This document shows positions 17,842-26,078 of a stretch of 64,000 bases of DNA, one piece after another. The notes below the pieces were generated by a model, which did not search any database, was not told the DNA's origin, and was given only the letters and a program-made list of their open reading frames with translations. Within the stretch, counting starts at the first letter, position 1; each line of letters begins with the position of its first letter. Source of the stretch: Terriglobia bacterium (lineage in GTDB: Bacteria > Acidobacteriota > UBA6911); assembly GCA_020072565.1 (NCBI GenBank), contig JAIQGI010000017.1:56278-120277 (forward strand), written 5' to 3'. The position numbers were made by a program, and so were the translations under genes.

Positions 17842-19944
17842 ATGAATATCATTGTCCGTCTTCGCAAGCCCATCTGCTGCAGGTTTCCTCTCGTCGGGCT
17901 TCCAGTGCTTGCGCTGGCTCTGCTTGCCGGCACCGTCGGTCCTCTCCCCGCTCAGTCCCTCCCATCCACATCCGCGAGCGGGGCTGAAGCCGCCACGGCT
18001 CCCGATGCGGGCGCCAAAGAAGAAAAACAAGCCGCCCAGGCAGCCTCACCGGCCAAACCGGTCGCGGCCGAAACTCTCAAAATCGGCGCCTACGATGTCC
18101 ACTCCGAAGTGGAGTTCGGCTACCGCTGGTCCTCCGGCATCGGCGGCAACGATCAGATGTTCCGCAGCCAGGTCAACCTCTTCGAGGGCGCTCGGCTGCT
18201 GGGTTCCTATGTGACACTCCGCTCGACCCCAGGCACCGGTCTCTTCGACCGCATGGACCTGTCACTCAATAACTGGGGAGATCCCTACAACACCGTGCGC
18301 TTCAACCTCGGCCGCATGGATCTATACGATTTCCGAGCCAGTTACCGCAACCTCAACTATTACAACTTCATCTCCAGCATCGACAATCCCTTGCTCGCCC
18401 AAGGCAATCCTTTCGCCCAGCACAACCTCAACGCCAACTACCGCATGTCGAACTTCGACCTCCGGCTCTTCCCCAACCACAAAATCGTCCCCTTCGTCGG
18501 CTATTCCCACAACAGCGCCGCCGGCCCCGGGTTCACAACCGTCGATTCGACAGGGAACGAATTCCTCCTCCAGACCCAATGGAAGTACGCAGCAGATGAA
18601 GTCCGCGGCGGCGTTCAGTTCAACCTCCCCCTGCTCAACCTCACCGTCGAGCAGGGTTTCCGCTATCTGAGAAACGACACAGGCATGACCGATGCCGGCC
18701 AACCCCAGGGCAACGAGGGCAGCCCCACCTTCCTCGGCAACGTCATCACCCTCAATTCCCTCGATCGCGGCTACCACGGCCGGACCAAGCTTCCCACCAC
18801 CAAGGTCCTCGCCAAGTTCACCCCTTTCCAGAATCTGCGCATGATCGGCCGCTACATGTACACCATGGGCGATCTGGACTCCAGCCTGGGCGAAATCAGA
18901 ACCGGCGGTTTCGTCGACCTCGGCAGTTTCCTGGCCTATAGCGCCGCGGCCGATGGTTTCAGCGGCCGTGCCAAGAGCCCCAATCACAACGGCTCTTTCC
19001 TGATCGAGTACTCACCCATCTCGCGCATCACGCTGACAGACAACGTCGATACTCTTGACTATCACATCTCCGGCGCGGCAGCTCTTTCCACCCTCTTCCT
19101 CAACGCCTCCTCGCTTTTCGGGCCCAGCCCGAAAACTAATGTCACGGTCAGCGACCTTCTCAACACCAACTTCGCCTACAACGAGGTGCGCAATCAAGCG
19201 GAGGCGGAAATCGATCTCGGATACGGCTTCGCCGCCCGCGTTGGCCATCGCTACACCTTCGTAGATGTAACCAACAATGATTCCGAGGATACCGCGACCT
19301 CCAGCTCTTCGCGCAATACTGGGATCCTGGGGCTGGTTTATCGACCCGGCGGATGGTTGCGTTTCGGGGCCGATTATGAAAACACCCAGACCAATCGCGC
19401 CCTGACCCGCACGGACCTGTTCAACTACGATCAGATCAATCTCGACTGGCGCGTAGGCACCTGGAAAGGCTTCAGCTTCAACGGCAGGATCGGCCTCCGG
19501 CACAACAAAAATAATGCACCCGACATCGGACTCAAGTCACACGACCAGAACTACATCGTGGGCCTGAACTATGAGCCCAATGAGCGGTACAGCATCAATG
19601 TCGATTACTCACGCACCGATCTGTTCTCCGATCTCCTGATCGTGTTGCCGCAAAACCTGCAGACCACGAACTCGATTTTTGACGAGCGCGTTTCCGGAAT
19701 TGGCGGCCGAATGGGAATCAGCATCTACAAGGGTTCAAAGGTGGAGTTGGGTTATCGCGGCGTCATCAACCGGGGCAGCTTTCCGCTCGACTTCCATCAG
19801 CCATTTGTTTCCCTCTGGGTGCCACTGGGTCACAACCTGGCGTTCAAGCCCAGCTGGCAGTATTTCGGATACAACCAGCAACTGTTCGGTTTGGAGAACT
19901 ACCAGACCCACCTGGTCACATTCTCTCTGGTTTACTCCCGCTAG
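17842..19944 (+). CDS. mtrB: MtrB/PioB-like outer-membrane beta-barrel of the electron conduit
   Basis: A 700-residue outer-membrane protein. A signal peptide (about 1-40) is followed by an Ala/Pro-rich linker, then repeated beta strands with long polar loops (VEFGYRWSSG, LRMIGRYMYTMGD, GWLRFGADYEN, RYSINVDYSRTD, LVTFSLVYSR at the end), consistent with a barrel of about 26 strands. There is no cysteine after the signal peptide, so the CxxC of Shewanella MtrB is absent. It should sheath the MtrA-like cytochrome. The family assignment rests mainly on length, barrel pattern and the cytochrome neighbours; Geobacter-type Omb/Ext porins are the alternative. GGAGG and CAGGAG precede ATG 17842. Last gene of the operon. 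Confidence 0.8.
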   Translation: MNIIVRLRKPICCRFPLVGLPVLALALLAGTVGPLPAQSLPSTSASGAEAATAPDAGAKEEKQAAQAASPAKPVAAETLKIGAYDVHSEVEFGYRWSSGIGGNDQMFRSQVNLFEGARLLGSYVTLRSTPGTGLFDRMDLSLNNWGDPYNTVRFNLGRMDLYDFRASYRNLNYYNFISSIDNPLLAQGNPFAQHNLNANYRMSNFDLRLFPNHKIVPFVGYSHNSAAGPGFTTVDSTGNEFLLQTQWKYAADEVRGGVQFNLPLLNLTVEQGFRYLRNDTGMTDAGQPQGNEGSPTFLGNVITLNSLDRGYHGRTKLPTTKVLAKFTPFQNLRMIGRYMYTMGDLDSSLGEIRTGGFVDLGSFLAYSAAADGFSGRAKSPNHNGSFLIEYSPISRITLTDNVDTLDYHISGAAALSTLFLNASSLFGPSPKTNVTVSDLLNTNFAYNEVRNQAEAEIDLGYGFAARVGHRYTFVDVTNNDSEDTATSSSSRNTGILGLVYRPGGWLRFGADYENTQTNRALTRTDLFNYDQINLDWRVGTWKGFSFNGRIGLRHNKNNAPDIGLKSHDQNYIVGLNYEPNERYSINVDYSRTDLFSDLLIVLPQNLQTTNSIFDERVSGIGGRMGISIYKGSKVELGYRGVINRGSFPLDFHQPFVSLWVPLGHNLAFKPSWQYFGYNQQLFGLENYQTHLVTFSLVYSR

Positions 19945-19993
19945 GCCTGGCTGCCGCTTGCAGTAGATCGGCTCAGCCGGCGCAACGAAACTC

Positions 19994-20021
19994 CTCCCCT
20001 TCTCCTTGCGGAGAAGGGGAG
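19994..20021 (+). terminator. Hairpin after the mtr-like operon
   Basis: CTCCCCTTCTCC (19994-20005) and GGAGAAGGGGAG (20010-20021) form a perfect 12-bp stem with a TTGC loop, 50 bp after the last stop. No U-tract follows, so it may be an mRNA-stabilising hairpin or a dispersed repeat instead of a true intrinsic terminator. Confidence 0.5.
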
Positions 20022-20220
20022 TTCTACACCTGCCACATAGTCAACCCAATTAATCGTTAACCTGTTCAACAACACATCGACGGATTTTACGAAAGCCGCG
20101 GAGGAATAACATTCGGTAAGACCCGTGAAATTCTTGCCGATTGTTTTTTTGTGAGGACGGGGGTTGATCTGTTCTCAAGCGGAGTATAATTTATGAGTTT
20201 TCTATGCCCCAAAAATATCA

Positions 20221-20250
20221 GCGCCCTTTCCCCGGGAAGAGAAAGGGCGC
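20221..20250. repeat. 10-bp GC-rich hairpin in the gap between mtrB and the kinase
   Basis: GCGCCCTTTC (20221-20230) and GAAAGGGCGC (20241-20250) form a perfect 10-bp stem with a 10-nt loop. It lies 43 bp before a 10-codon reading frame with a strong ribosome-binding site. Function unknown; it could be a terminator without U-tract or part of a 5' leader. Confidence 0.45.
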
Positions 20251-20293
20251 CGCTCGGGTGTAGGTGGGTATTAAGGGTGGAAAGGAGGTTTGT

Positions 20294-20326
20294 ATGTCGG
20301 AACGATTCTCCTTCTTAGGGTTGTAA
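20294..20326 (+). CDS. Possible 10-residue leader peptide
   Basis: ATG at 20294 opens a 10-codon frame (MSERFSFLGL) ending at TAA 20324-20326. It is preceded by AAAGGAGG at ideal spacing, the strongest ribosome-binding site in the surrounding 600 bp. It lies between the hairpin at 20221 and the operator cluster at 20466, upstream of the kinase. It may be a leader peptide, a truncated gene start or chance. Confidence 0.3.
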   Translation: MSERFSFLGL

Positions 20327-20465
20327 TTTGCTCTATCCAAAGGTATTAATACGCAACCAGTGTGCCAGCGCCCAGAGCTCGCTGTTGGCAACATTTATCC
20401 CACTTGTTTACAATGGCTTAATATGAAACGATTACAGTTATGGTATTGAATATTTCATCACTTCC

Positions 20466-20527
20466 ATGGGTGACAAAACCCATCTAAAATGGGATTTCAC
20501 CCATTTTCCATAGGCCCACTGTCTGGG
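20466..20527. promoter_or_regulatory. CCCA/TGGG operator cluster upstream of the kinase gene
   Basis: Three inverted pairs lie in 62 bp: ATGGGT-N6-ACCCAT (20466-20483), AAAATGGG-N6-CCCATTTT (20486-20507) and CCCA-CTGTC-TGGG (20515-20527). The middle one contains TGGGATTTCACCCA, which matches 13 of 14 bases of the core before the cytochrome operon. The cluster ends 24 bp before the chosen start of the kinase, a position better suited to repression or autoregulation than to sigma54 enhancer action. I found no sigma54 promoter between 19945 and 20551. Confidence 0.6.
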
Positions 20528-20551
20528 AGTGAAAGGATCGAAGCTAAATCC

Positions 20552-22030
20552 ATGAAAAAGGTTGCTGCTGGCAAGCCCGGGTGGTGTCTGTGGTCGATCA
20601 GCGGGAGGGAATGCGAACTCGAACAGGCTTCCCTTGACGCCATTTTCACCACGGACCCGAAAGGGCAGGTTATGTCATGCAGTGCGGCAGCGAGCGATTT
20701 GCTGGGCCTGCTTCCGGGCGAAGCGGTCGGCCGGCACGTCAGCTCAATTTACGCGGACGGAATTGCGGAGGCACGCCGCGTAATGCAGCGGCTCAGGAAG
20801 GAAGGACGCTTCCGCGGCTACCTGACCAGCCTGCTGTCGTCGGCGGGGCGCAGAATTCCGATCGTGCTGTCGGCCTCCGCCATCACAAACCACGCCGGCG
20901 AGATCGTCGGCACACTGGGCGTGGCCCACAACCTGAGTGAACTCCGGCGGCTCGAGGACGAGCTCACCACCAAGAACCGTTTCATGGCCAACATCCTCCA
21001 GGACTCGGCGGATGCCATTATGACGATGGACCCGGAAGACAACATCACTTCCTGGAACCGGGGTGCGGAGGCGATCTTCGGTTACAGCGCCGCCGAGATG
21101 GTGGGCAGATCCGTGAGCATCATCGTTCCTCCCGACCTGCGCGAAGCGCGGGAATTGGATCACCTCAGGGAAAAGTTCCGGGCGCTGGGCGTGGTCCGCA
21201 ATCATCAGACAGAGCGCATCACCAAAGACGGACGGCGCATCCAGGTAATCTTCACGCGCACCGCAATCCGTGATGAAATTGGGAACATTGTGGGCAGCTC
21301 TTCCGTGCTCAAGGATGTCACCACGGACCGTAACATGGAGCGCCAGCTCGCTGATGCCGAACACCTGGCGACGCTCGGCGAGCTGTCCGCCGGGCTCGCT
21401 CATGAGATCAAGAATCCCCTCGCAGGGATCAAGGGAGCCATAGAGGTCATCCGGGAATCAATCCCGACAAGCGACGTTCACCGGGAAATTCTCGGCGACG
21501 TGCTGCATGAGGTTAATCGCATCGACAAGATCGTGCGCGATCTGTTGAACTATGCCAAGCCGAAACCCCCGGCGCACTCCGACATTGATCTCGCCGAAAT
21601 GGCGCAGCGCATCGTGGCGATGGTTGAGAAATCCTCCAAAAACGACGCGCTCTTCATTCGGCTGCACAAGCTGACCCGCATTCCCGGGTTCACCGGCGAC
21701 GAGACCCAGCTCGAACAGGTGTTGCTGAACCTGTTGCTGAACGCGCAGAAAGCGATGCCTGGTGGAGGGCCCATCGATGTCAGGCTCTCGCACGATCCAG
21801 TCGAGGGGGTGGTGTGCTTCGAGGTTGAAGACCACGGGTCGGGAATTTCGGAAGAGGTGCGCAAGAAGTTGTTCCAGCCCTTTTTCACGACTCGAACCGA
21901 CGGGACCGGATTGGGGCTGGCAACCTGCATGAAAAACGTGCAATATCATGGTGGTTCCATCGAGGTACATAGTGAAGCAGGGCGCGGAGCGAGATTCGTG
22001 GTGACGCTGCCTCTGGTTTCTCACCTCTAG
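20552..22030 (+). CDS. PAS-domain sensor histidine kinase (NtrB-like)
   Basis: A 492-residue cytosolic kinase with no membrane span. Domains: PAS 1 (about 25-130, LDAIFTTDPKGQVMSC), PAS 2 (about 145-265, DSADAIMTMDPEDNITSWN), HisKA (phospho-acceptor in LAHEIKNPLAGIKG near residue 286) and HATPase (LLNLLLNAQKAMPGG, DHGSGIS, GTGLGLA). The HEIKNPL motif is typical of kinases paired with NtrC-type regulators. The PAS domains could sense redox state or a ligand; no haem-ligand pattern can be assigned. ATG 20552 is preferred over ATG 20489, which lies inside the operator palindrome and has no ribosome-binding site. The regulator gene follows after 5 bp. Confidence 0.85.
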   Translation: MKKVAAGKPGWCLWSISGRECELEQASLDAIFTTDPKGQVMSCSAAASDLLGLLPGEAVGRHVSSIYADGIAEARRVMQRLRKEGRFRGYLTSLLSSAGRRIPIVLSASAITNHAGEIVGTLGVAHNLSELRRLEDELTTKNRFMANILQDSADAIMTMDPEDNITSWNRGAEAIFGYSAAEMVGRSVSIIVPPDLREARELDHLREKFRALGVVRNHQTERITKDGRRIQVIFTRTAIRDEIGNIVGSSSVLKDVTTDRNMERQLADAEHLATLGELSAGLAHEIKNPLAGIKGAIEVIRESIPTSDVHREILGDVLHEVNRIDKIVRDLLNYAKPKPPAHSDIDLAEMAQRIVAMVEKSSKNDALFIRLHKLTRIPGFTGDETQLEQVLLNLLLNAQKAMPGGGPIDVRLSHDPVEGVVCFEVEDHGSGISEEVRKKLFQPFFTTRTDGTGLGLATCMKNVQYHGGSIEVHSEAGRGARFVVTLPLVSHL

Positions 22031-22035
22031 CAAAT

Positions 22036-23421
22036 ATGCCCAAGGAAACCATTCTTGTCGTTGATGATGAGCGCCTGGTACGCTGGTCGCTCCAGCAGAA
22101 GCTGGAACAGTGGGGCTATCATGTAAGCCTGGCCGAGGACGGCGCCACAGCGCTCGGGCGCGTGCAACTGGACAACCCGGACCTGATCACGCTCGACGTG
22201 AAGCTTCCGGATATGACCGGCATCGAAGTCCTTTCGGAGCTGAGGAAACGCAATGTCCAGGTCCCGGTCATCCTGATCACTGCATTCGGCGTGGTCGACG
22301 ATGCCGTTCGCAGCCTCAAGCTCGGCGCCTACGACTTTATCGAAAAACCCATCAACTTCGAGAAACTCGAGAACTCGCTCCGCAACGCGTTCGAGACGCG
22401 CCGGCTGCGCACCGAGGTCGCGCACACCCATGAAATTCAGCGCAGCGAGTTCAGTGTAGAGCACATCATCGGCGCGTCCCCTCACATGCGGGAAGTTGTG
22501 GAACTGATCAAGAAGCTCGCCGCCAGCGAAGCCTCCACGATCCTCATCCAGGGGGAGAGCGGCACAGGCAAGGACCTCGTGGCCCACGCCATCCATTATG
22601 AATCCGCGCGCCGGGACCGACCGTTCTACGCCATCAATTGCGCTGCCATTCCCGAGAACCTGATGGAGTCCGAGCTGTTCGGCCATGAGAAGGGAGCCTT
22701 TACCGACGCCCGCACACAGAAGAGGGGCATGTTTGAGATGGCCGACGGCGGCTCCCTCTTCCTGGACGAAATCAGTGAAATGACCCTTGGCATGCAGGCC
22801 AAACTGCTGCGCGTTCTGGAAGGCCAGTCATTCCGAAGGGTTGGAGGAGTAAAGAACATCACCGTCGATGTCCGGGTGGTCGTCGCTTCAAACCGGAACC
22901 TGGAGGAAGGCGTGCGCAATTCCCGGTTCCGCCAGGACCTTTACTTCCGCCTGGCGATCATCCCCGTTACCCTGCTGCCGCTGAGAGTTCACAAAGAGGA
23001 CATCCCGCCCCTTCTGGACCACTTCATCCGCGAATACAACCAGAAATTCCACAAAAACATCCAGGGCCTCACGAAAGAGGCCGAGGATCTGCTGATGAAT
23101 TACGACTGGCCGGGAAATGTCCGGGAACTCCGCAACGCCATCGAGAGGGTGATGATTCTGGCCGAGGGCAACCGCGTAGCGGCCAAATATCTCCCCATCC
23201 GCATCTCCGAAGGCGGCATCCTCCCCGTGCCCATGAGCGAGGGATCGGAGGACGGAAGCATCCGCCTGCCCCCCGGGGGAACCTCGCTGTATGATGTGGA
23301 ACGAGAGTTGATACGGCAGGCCCTGGAGCAGTCTCGCGGCAACAAGACGACGGCGGCAAAGCTGCTGCGCATCACCCGCGACACCCTGCGCTACAAGGTC
23401 AAGAAGTACCGCCTCGAATAG
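22036..23421 (+). CDS. Sigma54-dependent response regulator (NtrC family)
   Basis: A 461-residue regulator. Receiver 1-120 (VVDDERLVRWSL pocket, Asp in LITLDVKLPDMTG, Lys in FIEKPIN), AAA+ domain about 145-385 (Walker A GESGTGKDLVAHAIH, sigma54-contact loop GAFTDA, Walker B GGSLFLDEIS, arginine finger region NSRFRQDLYFRL) and a Fis-type helix-turn-helix (GNKTTAAKLLRITRDTLRYK). The contact loop has Asp where the consensus GAFTGA has Gly, a variant also known in other members. It should activate sigma54 promoters when phosphorylated by the adjacent kinase; the upstream cytochrome operon is the leading target. Start ATG 22036 has a weak ribosome-binding site, so coupling to the kinase is likely. 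Confidence 0.9.
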   Translation: MPKETILVVDDERLVRWSLQQKLEQWGYHVSLAEDGATALGRVQLDNPDLITLDVKLPDMTGIEVLSELRKRNVQVPVILITAFGVVDDAVRSLKLGAYDFIEKPINFEKLENSLRNAFETRRLRTEVAHTHEIQRSEFSVEHIIGASPHMREVVELIKKLAASEASTILIQGESGTGKDLVAHAIHYESARRDRPFYAINCAAIPENLMESELFGHEKGAFTDARTQKRGMFEMADGGSLFLDEISEMTLGMQAKLLRVLEGQSFRRVGGVKNITVDVRVVVASNRNLEEGVRNSRFRQDLYFRLAIIPVTLLPLRVHKEDIPPLLDHFIREYNQKFHKNIQGLTKEAEDLLMNYDWPGNVRELRNAIERVMILAEGNRVAAKYLPIRISEGGILPVPMSEGSEDGSIRLPPGGTSLYDVERELIRQALEQSRGNKTTAAKLLRITRDTLRYKVKKYRLE

Positions 23422-23770
23422 ATCGCGGCAGAGCCGCAAAAGACACGGCTTGACATAGCCGAGCCCGAAAAAAATCACAACACAGTCTCTCAGGCGCCGG
23501 GGCGCATCCTATGACGCATGAAAAGCTCATGTTGTCCGGTTGGTGAACGTCGGGATCGCAATCGCTATCGCGGTCGCTATCGGCTTTTGCCAGCTAAGAG
23601 TTGCGATGGCGACAGCGGTTACGATACCGATTCCGATTTGTCTATTTTCGGAACAGAGACTGCCGAGAGCGCAGAGAGAGATGGGAGACTCCCGTCGTTT
23701 TGAAGGAACGCGCGTACATCTATGGCGACTTCATTTCTGCGGTCGAGGAGTTCTGGTGAAGTTCGTGGTG
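23422..23770. other. Gene-free stretch with short GATCGC-type repeats
   Basis: Between the regulator and the convergent radical SAM gene there is a hairpin GCGGC-AGA-GCCGC (23425-23437) just after the stop, then a low-complexity run of ATCGC/ATCGG repeats (about 23555-23640). No frame here looks coding. The hairpin may help end transcription of the regulator operon. Confidence 0.4.
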
Positions 23771-25033
23771 CTACTTTTGCAGCGGCGGGGCGTGCTTCCT
23801 CATGCGGCGCAGGAAGTAGGGGCGCATCACCTGTTTCATCGTGAAAATCCAGCGCTGGTAGGCCCTGCCATCGAGCGAATCGGATGCGAGGTAGAGCGTA
23901 TCCTCGGGATGAGGCAGAACACTGAGATTGACGTTGGGAGCCAGGCCGATCGGCAGGTTGGTTGAGCGACAGGCTTCGTAAACATGGCGGAAAACACCGA
24001 TCATTTCTGCTGGATTGGGTGGCGCCTCACTTTCCATCTCAGTTCCCTGCAGAGGCCTGAAAATGGAAACCAGGGGCAGAGCGCCCACGCCCGTCAGATA
24101 GTCGATGGCACGCAGAGTATCCTCGATAGGCTCAATGCCGGCGATGATTTCCCCCGACACTCTTCCCTTCCCCATAATGCGCACGCTGTATTCGATCGCC
24201 TGAAGGAAGTGCTCGCGGCCAAGCGCCGCGGATTTGCCGGGTGCCAGGCGCTCGAGGTAGTCCTTGTTAAAAAACTCCATGCAAAAGCTGAAGTGATCGA
24301 CACCGAGGGACCGGGCCTGATCGTAGAGCCTCAGGTCCGCTTCGGGGGGAAACTGCACCACTACCAGGATTCCAGCTTCCTGTTTCAGAGCCTTCAAGTA
24401 GGGAAAGATCCTGGCCAGACCGCCGGCGCCCTGGTATCCCCCGCGCAGAAGTGCAAAGGTGATGCCGGACCTCTGGTGCGCCATGGCGGCAGTTTCGACG
24501 ACGTCCTCAACCGTCTTGTCTTCGATACCCCCAGAATCCTGCTCCGCTATGCGACAGAACCTGCAGTTGAGCGCTTTCCCCCGGTCCCAGAAGCGGCATG
24601 ATTCCCCAAGGTCGATCAACAAAAAAGTGCCCTGCAACATCCCGACTTGCGCCATGGGAATGCCGCGCGTGGTGCGGAGGTCGTACCAATCAGGCTTGGG
24701 AGCGAGTTTAACGCTGTAAGTCAGATCGTGCCTCTCATCACGCAGGTGATAACCGTCGCTTGCACGCAGAAGACGATAGGGGCTTTCCTTAACAAACTTC
24801 TCATTTATGGGAGCGTTGACCCACAACTCCCTCATTTCTCCGGGAAGAATCAGTTCCACCCCGCTCGCAAGATCTGCGGGCCGGCTGCAGACCGGCCGTC
24901 CTTCCTCAACTATGCGGCAAGTCGCGTCAATGTGGACGCCACGACAGAGCAGATCGATCTTAAGCTCAGCCGGATTGAGACGCTTGCCGTTCATCGGAAG
25001 AATGGCGGCGTTTTCCGTCACGGATAAGGACAT
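23771..25033 (-). CDS. Radical SAM protein with an unusual CX10CX2C cluster motif
   Basis: A 420-residue protein. The centre resembles a radical SAM barrel: a cysteine set ESCRFWDRGKALNCRFCRI (near residues 147-162) followed by LLRGGYQGAGG, VQFPPEADLRLYDQARSLGVD and SGEIIAGIEPIEDTLRAI, a pattern seen in the Elp3/MiaB/biotin-synthase branch. The first cysteine is separated from the CX2C pair by ten residues instead of three. The N-terminal 130 residues have no familiar signature. The reaction is unknown. Start ATG 25033 has AAGGTG five bases upstream. It faces the kinase/regulator operon and stands alone on its strand, 300 bp after the glycosyltransferase. Confidence 0.75.
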   Translation of the reverse strand: MSLSVTENAAILPMNGKRLNPAELKIDLLCRGVHIDATCRIVEEGRPVCSRPADLASGVELILPGEMRELWVNAPINEKFVKESPYRLLRASDGYHLRDERHDLTYSVKLAPKPDWYDLRTTRGIPMAQVGMLQGTFLLIDLGESCRFWDRGKALNCRFCRIAEQDSGGIEDKTVEDVVETAAMAHQRSGITFALLRGGYQGAGGLARIFPYLKALKQEAGILVVVQFPPEADLRLYDQARSLGVDHFSFCMEFFNKDYLERLAPGKSAALGREHFLQAIEYSVRIMGKGRVSGEIIAGIEPIEDTLRAIDYLTGVGALPLVSIFRPLQGTEMESEAPPNPAEMIGVFRHVYEACRSTNLPIGLAPNVNLSVLPHPEDTLYLASDSLDGRAYQRWIFTMKQVMRPYFLRRMRKHAPPLQK

Positions 25034-25329
25034 GAAACACCTTCAATTAGACAACACCCTACAGTAACTCCCCTAGACGGCATGGTCAACATTCACTCCC
25101 GCATTGGGAGGTCAGTATACGATTTGCATCGCAGGCTGCCCGGTGGCAGGACTCAACCCCAGACTGCTTGTACTTCGCTTTTACGAATTGGTTCCACCAT
25201 TTGTTTCTACTTTTAATAAAGATCTCTAATATAACCGCATCATTAAGGAGGAGTTGATATTCCTTCCTGAACGGCGAGGATGGGACGGTCAGCAGCGCGG
25301 CGGGATTTGTGACAATTTCTGATACGATT

Positions 25330-26073
25330 TTATTTTGCGGATCGCAGATATACGCCCGATTTAACGTTGCGCCGGACATGCCAGACTTCGCTCAGCACTT
25401 CAAGGTAGGAACCCAAGCGTACTTTGCTTCCCGGTGCGTTGACCCACACGATCGGGACCTCGCGTGTCCGGTAGCCGAGCTGCCGCGCAATCGCGAGGAG
25501 TTCGAAATCATACCCCCAACGGTCGATGGTCTGTCGGGAGAAGACCGCTTCGGCGGAGCGGCGCGTGAACATCTTGAATCCCGCCTGCGTGTCCTCGATC
25601 CCGGGAGCCACGAGCAGGCGAATGACCAGGTTGCCCAAACGGCCGGCGAGTTCTTTATACCGGGCCTGATGCACTTCGACGCGGGCGCCCCGTTTCTTGC
25701 GCGAACCGATGACCAGATCGTACCCCTGATCGAACCAGGGCCAGAGGCCGGCTATCTGGTCGATAGTCGTGGAGTTATCTGCATCCATGAAAATGCGGAA
25801 TTTCCCGCGGGCTTCCAGCATGCCGCGCCGCACGGCCGCGCCTTTGCCGTGATTGGCGCCATCGGGGTGCCGGATCAGGCGCAGCGCCTTCACGGCAGTG
25901 CATGCGCACGCCGATTGTGCGGTCCCGTCCGTCGAGCCGTCATCGACCACGATGACTTCCGACTCATAGGGCTGCGCGGCGAGGAAAGCGCCCACGTCAC
26001 GCAGCGTCCCGGGTAGCCGCAACTCTTCGTTGTAGGCTGGAATGATCACCGAAAGGCGGAAGCTCTCTGGCAT
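25330..26073 (-). CDS. Dolichyl-phosphate glucose/mannose synthase-type glycosyltransferase (GT2)
   Basis: A 247-residue cytosolic GT2 enzyme: LSVIIPAYNEELRLPGTL at the N-terminus, VVDDGSTDGT as the nucleotide-sugar Asp motif, HGKGAAVRRGM, FMDADNSTT as the DxD metal site, and GIEDTQAGFKMF with RWGYDFELLAIA, which are typical of the dolichyl-phosphate beta-glucosyltransferase branch. There are no C-terminal membrane spans. It probably makes a polyprenyl-phosphate sugar donor at the inner membrane. The ATG at 26073 is chosen over upstream starts because it begins five residues before the catalytic fold and lies 5 bp after the LarA-like gene; its ribosome-binding site is weak, so coupling is likely. 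Confidence 0.88.
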   Translation of the reverse strand: MPESFRLSVIIPAYNEELRLPGTLRDVGAFLAAQPYESEVIVVDDGSTDGTAQSACACTAVKALRLIRHPDGANHGKGAAVRRGMLEARGKFRIFMDADNSTTIDQIAGLWPWFDQGYDLVIGSRKKRGARVEVHQARYKELAGRLGNLVIRLLVAPGIEDTQAGFKMFTRRSAEAVFSRQTIDRWGYDFELLAIARQLGYRTREVPIVWVNAPGSKVRLGSYLEVLSEVWHVRRNVKSGVYLRSAK

Positions 26074-26078
26074 GGAGA

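Noticed and set aside
25086..25379. A 97-codon minus-strand frame next to the GT2 gene
   Set aside because: It overlaps the GT2 3' end, has no good ribosome-binding site and no recognisable pattern.
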